Shown here one piece after another: positions 61,395-64,000 of a stretch of DNA of 64,000 nucleotides; within the stretch, counting starts at the first letter, position 1; every line of letters begins with the position of its first letter. The position numbers and the translations under genes were made by a program. The notes beneath the pieces were generated by a model, which did not search any database, was not told where the DNA came from, and was given only the letters and a program-made list of their open reading frames with translations. The DNA lies in contig JADDMT010000003.1 of NCBI GenBank assembly GCA_021401465.1, positions 496,001 through 560,000 of the forward strand, read 5' to 3'. This DNA comes from Teratosphaeria epicoccoides. Taxonomy: Eukaryota; Ascomycota; Dothideomycetes; Mycosphaerellales; Teratosphaeriaceae.

Positions 61395-64000
61395 ATGAGC
61401 GCAACGAACGCATTAGGTGCTGGCGACGGCTCAGTACCTGACGTCAGCATGCTGGACACGCCGGACTACACGGACTCGGAGTCCAATCCAACAGGCGCCA
61501 ACAGCGTGGCCGGCGATGCTGGTGACGGCCGCAGGAAACGATGGGAGGGCAATCAGTTGCGGAAGAGCATGTTTGGCAAGAAGCATGATCGCCTGGGAGA
61601 GTCGAAGGAGGATGACAGCATCCGGCGTTTCCGATATCTGCTGGGTTTGACGGACCTCTTCAGGCATTTCATCGACACCAACCCGAACCCGCAGATCCGC
61701 AAGATCATGGAGGAGATCGATCGTCAGGACCAAGAGCAGGTAAAGGCGGCACAAGGCAACAAGCGGAAAGGTGGCGCTAGCGGTGACCGCAGGAGGCGGA
61801 CGGAAAAGGAGGAGGATGCAGAGCTGCTTCACCAGGGCAAGCATGTCGGCGAGGAAGAACGAACAGTCTTCCGTGAGTCGCCGAGCTACATCCAGGGAGG
61901 CGAGATGAGAGATTACCAGGTCGCTGGTCTCAACTGGCTAATCAGCCTGCACGAGAATGGTATCTCTGGTATTCTGGCAGACGAGATGGGTCTTGGCAAA
62001 ACGCTGCAGACCATCTCATTCATTGGCTACTTGCGATATGTACAAGGCATCACCGGTCCACATCTTGTTGCAGTGCCAAAGTCGACTCTAGACAACTGGA
62101 AGCGTGAGTTCGCTAAGTGGATACCAGATATCAACGTGCTGGTGCTGCAGGGTGCCAAGGAGGAGCGTCATGATCTAATCAACGAGCGTCTGGTGGACGA
62201 GAAGTTCGATGTCTGCATCACCTCGTACGAGATGATTCTGCGTGAGAAGAGTCACCTGAAGAAGTTTGCTTGGGAATACATCATCATCGACGAAGCACAC
62301 CGCATCAAGAACGAGGAGTCATCTCTTGCTCAGATCATTCGTGTCTTCAATTCACGTAACCGGCTCCTCATTACTGGTACACCGCTGCAGAACAATCTTC
62401 ACGAGCTTTGGGCTTTGCTCAACTTCCTGCTCCCGGATGTCTTCGGCGACTCTGAAGCTTTCGACCAGTGGTTCAACAGCCAATCCGAAGACCAGGATAC
62501 TGTGGTGCAGCAGCTTCACCGCGTCTTGAGGCCATTCTTGCTGCGTCGTGTCAAGGCTGATGTAGAAAAGAGCTTATTGCCGAAGAAGGAGATCAATCTG
62601 TATGTTGGTATGAGCGAGATGCAAGTCAACTGGTACAGGAAGATCATCGAGAAGGACATCGACGCCGTTAATGGTGCCGGTGGCAAGAAGGAGAGCAAGA
62701 CGCGCCTGCTCAACATCGTCATGCAATTGAGGAAGTGTTGTAACCATCCCTACCTCTTCGAAGGTGCAGAGCCTGGCCCGCCGTACACCACTGATGAGCA
62801 TTTGGTCGACAACGCTGCCAAAATGGTCATGCTCGACAAGCTCCTGAAGCGCATGAAGGCTCAGGGCTCGCGCGTACTCATCTTCTCTCAGATGAGTCGT
62901 GTTCTCGACATCCTGGAGGACTACAGCGTCATGCGCGGCTACCAGTATTGCCGTATCGATGGTTCGACTGCACACGAGGATCGTATTGCTGCTATTGACG
63001 AGTACAATAAGCCAGAGTCTGAGAAGTTTCTCTTCTTGCTCACCACCCGTGCTGGCGGTCTTGGCATCAACCTTACCTCTGCAGACATTGTGGTGCTTTT
63101 CGATTCTGATTGGAACCCGCAAGCTGACTTGCAAGCTATGGACCGCGCTCACCGTATCGGCCAGACCAAGCAAGTCGTTGTCTTCCGCTTTATCACCGAG
63201 AACGCCATAGAGGAGAAAGTTCTTGAGCGTGCTGCTCAGAAGCTGCGTCTTGACCAGCTTGTCATTCAGCAAGGTCGTGCCCAGCAGCAAGCGAAGCAGG
63301 CGGCATCAAAAGACGAGCTTCTTGGCATGATCCAACACGGCGCTGAGAACATCTTCAACGAGAAGGAAGGCTACGGCACCGTCGGCAAGAAGAGCGATAT
63401 CACCGAAGATGAGCTCGACGAGATCCTGCGCAAGGGTGAGGAGAGGACGAAAGAAATGAACGCCAAATATGAGAAGCTTGGTCTTGATGACTTGCAGAAA
63501 TTCTCAAGTGAACAGGCCAGCGCATACGAATGGAACGGCGAATCCTTTGTCAACAAGAAGAAGGAGATTGGTCTCAACTGGATCAACCCCTCGAAGCGTG
63601 AGCGCAAGGAGCAGAGCTACAGCATGGACAAGTACTATCGCAATGCCCTGATGACAGGCGGCCCGAAGCCTGATCCGAAGCCAAGAGTTCCGCGCGCGCC
63701 GAAGCAGCAGGCCATGCACGACTACCAATTCTTTGATCCAAAGCTTCACGATCTCCAAGAGAAGGAGACTGCATGGTTCAGGAAGGAGAACGGTATCAAG
63801 GCGCCGCTGGTTGATGGCGAAGAGGACACTTATGAACAGCGCCTGCAGGATCAAGAGCTCGAGCAGAAGGCCATTGACGACGCTGAGCCGCTCACAGAGG
63901 AAGAGCAAGCAGAAAAGGAGCGTCTTGCCCAAGAAGGCTTCGGCGACTGGAACAAGCGTGACTTTCAGCAATTCATCAACGGCGCTGCGAAACACGGTCG
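61395..64000 (+). CDS. ISW2: ISWI-type chromatin-remodelling ATPase (window end cuts it)
   Basis: Open without intron from ATG at 61395 to the last base, 868 codons. N-terminal acidic region, then the autoinhibitory part with FGKKHDRLGESKEDDSIRRF and FRESPSYIQGGEMRDYQ. The SNF2 motor: ISGILADEMGLGKTLQT (Walker A, near residue 196), AVPKSTLDNW, YIIIDEAHRIKNEES (DEAH box, near residue 299), LLITGTPLQNNLHELW, then lobe 2 with VLIFSQMSRVLDILEDY, FLLTTRAGGLGINL, and MDRAHRIGQTKQVVVFR. The HAND region (from about residue 690) and the beginning of the SANT domain (RDFQQFINGAAKHGR at the window edge) follow; SLIDE lies outside. ISWI ATPases slide and space nucleosomes. Assignment to ISW2 rather than ISW1 is by general resemblance, since many filamentous fungi have a single ISWI. 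Confidence 0.93.
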   Translation, partial: MSATNALGAGDGSVPDVSMLDTPDYTDSESNPTGANSVAGDAGDGRRKRWEGNQLRKSMFGKKHDRLGESKEDDSIRRFRYLLGLTDLFRHFIDTNPNPQIRKIMEEIDRQDQEQVKAAQGNKRKGGASGDRRRRTEKEEDAELLHQGKHVGEEERTVFRESPSYIQGGEMRDYQVAGLNWLISLHENGISGILADEMGLGKTLQTISFIGYLRYVQGITGPHLVAVPKSTLDNWKREFAKWIPDINVLVLQGAKEERHDLINERLVDEKFDVCITSYEMILREKSHLKKFAWEYIIIDEAHRIKNEESSLAQIIRVFNSRNRLLITGTPLQNNLHELWALLNFLLPDVFGDSEAFDQWFNSQSEDQDTVVQQLHRVLRPFLLRRVKADVEKSLLPKKEINLYVGMSEMQVNWYRKIIEKDIDAVNGAGGKKESKTRLLNIVMQLRKCCNHPYLFEGAEPGPPYTTDEHLVDNAAKMVMLDKLLKRMKAQGSRVLIFSQMSRVLDILEDYSVMRGYQYCRIDGSTAHEDRIAAIDEYNKPESEKFLFLLTTRAGGLGINLTSADIVVLFDSDWNPQADLQAMDRAHRIGQTKQVVVFRFITENAIEEKVLERAAQKLRLDQLVIQQGRAQQQAKQAASKDELLGMIQHGAENIFNEKEGYGTVGKKSDITEDELDEILRKGEERTKEMNAKYEKLGLDDLQKFSSEQASAYEWNGESFVNKKKEIGLNWINPSKRERKEQSYSMDKYYRNALMTGGPKPDPKPRVPRAPKQQAMHDYQFFDPKLHDLQEKETAWFRKENGIKAPLVDGEEDTYEQRLQDQELEQKAIDDAEPLTEEEQAEKERLAQEGFGDWNKRDFQQFINGAAKHG

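Noticed and set aside
1..64000. CRISPR arrays, prokaryotic operons, phage or insertion sequences
   Set aside because: Intron structure, gene families and spacing are those of a fungal nuclear genome; no regular spaced repeats or transposase genes were found.

Overview
The window looks like nuclear DNA of a filamentous ascomycete, most likely a Dothideomycete. Evidence: short GT–AG introns (about 49–92 nt, one of 202 nt) with CTRAY-type branch sites, no operons, genes on both strands, fungus-only families (polarised-growth GT2, DUF3455, Inn1/Fic1-type C2 protein, zinc-finger plus Fungal_trans regulator), and one AT-rich island of the kind left by repeat-induced point mutation (RIP). Assignment below phylum is inference. 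About 24 protein genes are supported, with two decayed genes and several unrecognised ORFs.

Left part (1–12.1 kb), gene dense: 3' end of a molybdate transporter, a WD40 protein, dihydroorotase (URA4), spindle checkpoint MAD2, mitochondrial elongation factor 4 (GUF1), an OTU2-type deubiquitinase, and a GT2 glycosyltransferase. WD40/URA4 and MAD2/GUF1 are divergent pairs with short shared promoters.

Middle (12.1–31.2 kb), gene poor: a 5.6 kb stretch with no recognisable gene, a secreted DUF3455 protein, a decayed coiled-coil gene, a frameshifted rutA-like pyrimidine monooxygenase, a C2H2 plus Fungal_trans transcription factor whose first finger is split over a 26-nt micro-exon, and an unrecognised protein. 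This reads as an accessory or decaying segment between housekeeping blocks.

Right part (31.2–64 kb), gene dense: a divergent protein kinase, an Inn1/Fic1-like C2 cytokinesis protein, a small conserved fungal protein, a transmembrane pepsin-like protein lacking its first catalytic Asp, Cys-Gly dipeptidase DUG1, a membrane-anchored NodB-type deacetylase, an SDR, a possible CAP-like protein, BCAS2/SPF27, neutral ceramidase, a CCCH protein, a type-B carboxylesterase, an F-box protein, UBC12, mitochondrial release factor MRF1 and an ISWI ATPase cut off by the window end. The ISWI promoter holds a RIP-like AT-rich island flanked by GC-rich palindromes.

The genes do not form one pathway. Shared themes are mitochondrial translation (GUF1, MRF1), ubiquitin/NEDD8 (OTU2, F-box, UBC12) and pyrimidines (URA4 and the broken rutA). 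I found no clear undescribed multi-gene system. The best leads are the two gene relics, the AT-rich island, the catalytically altered membrane aspartyl-protease homologue and the possible mitochondrial extension of DUG1.
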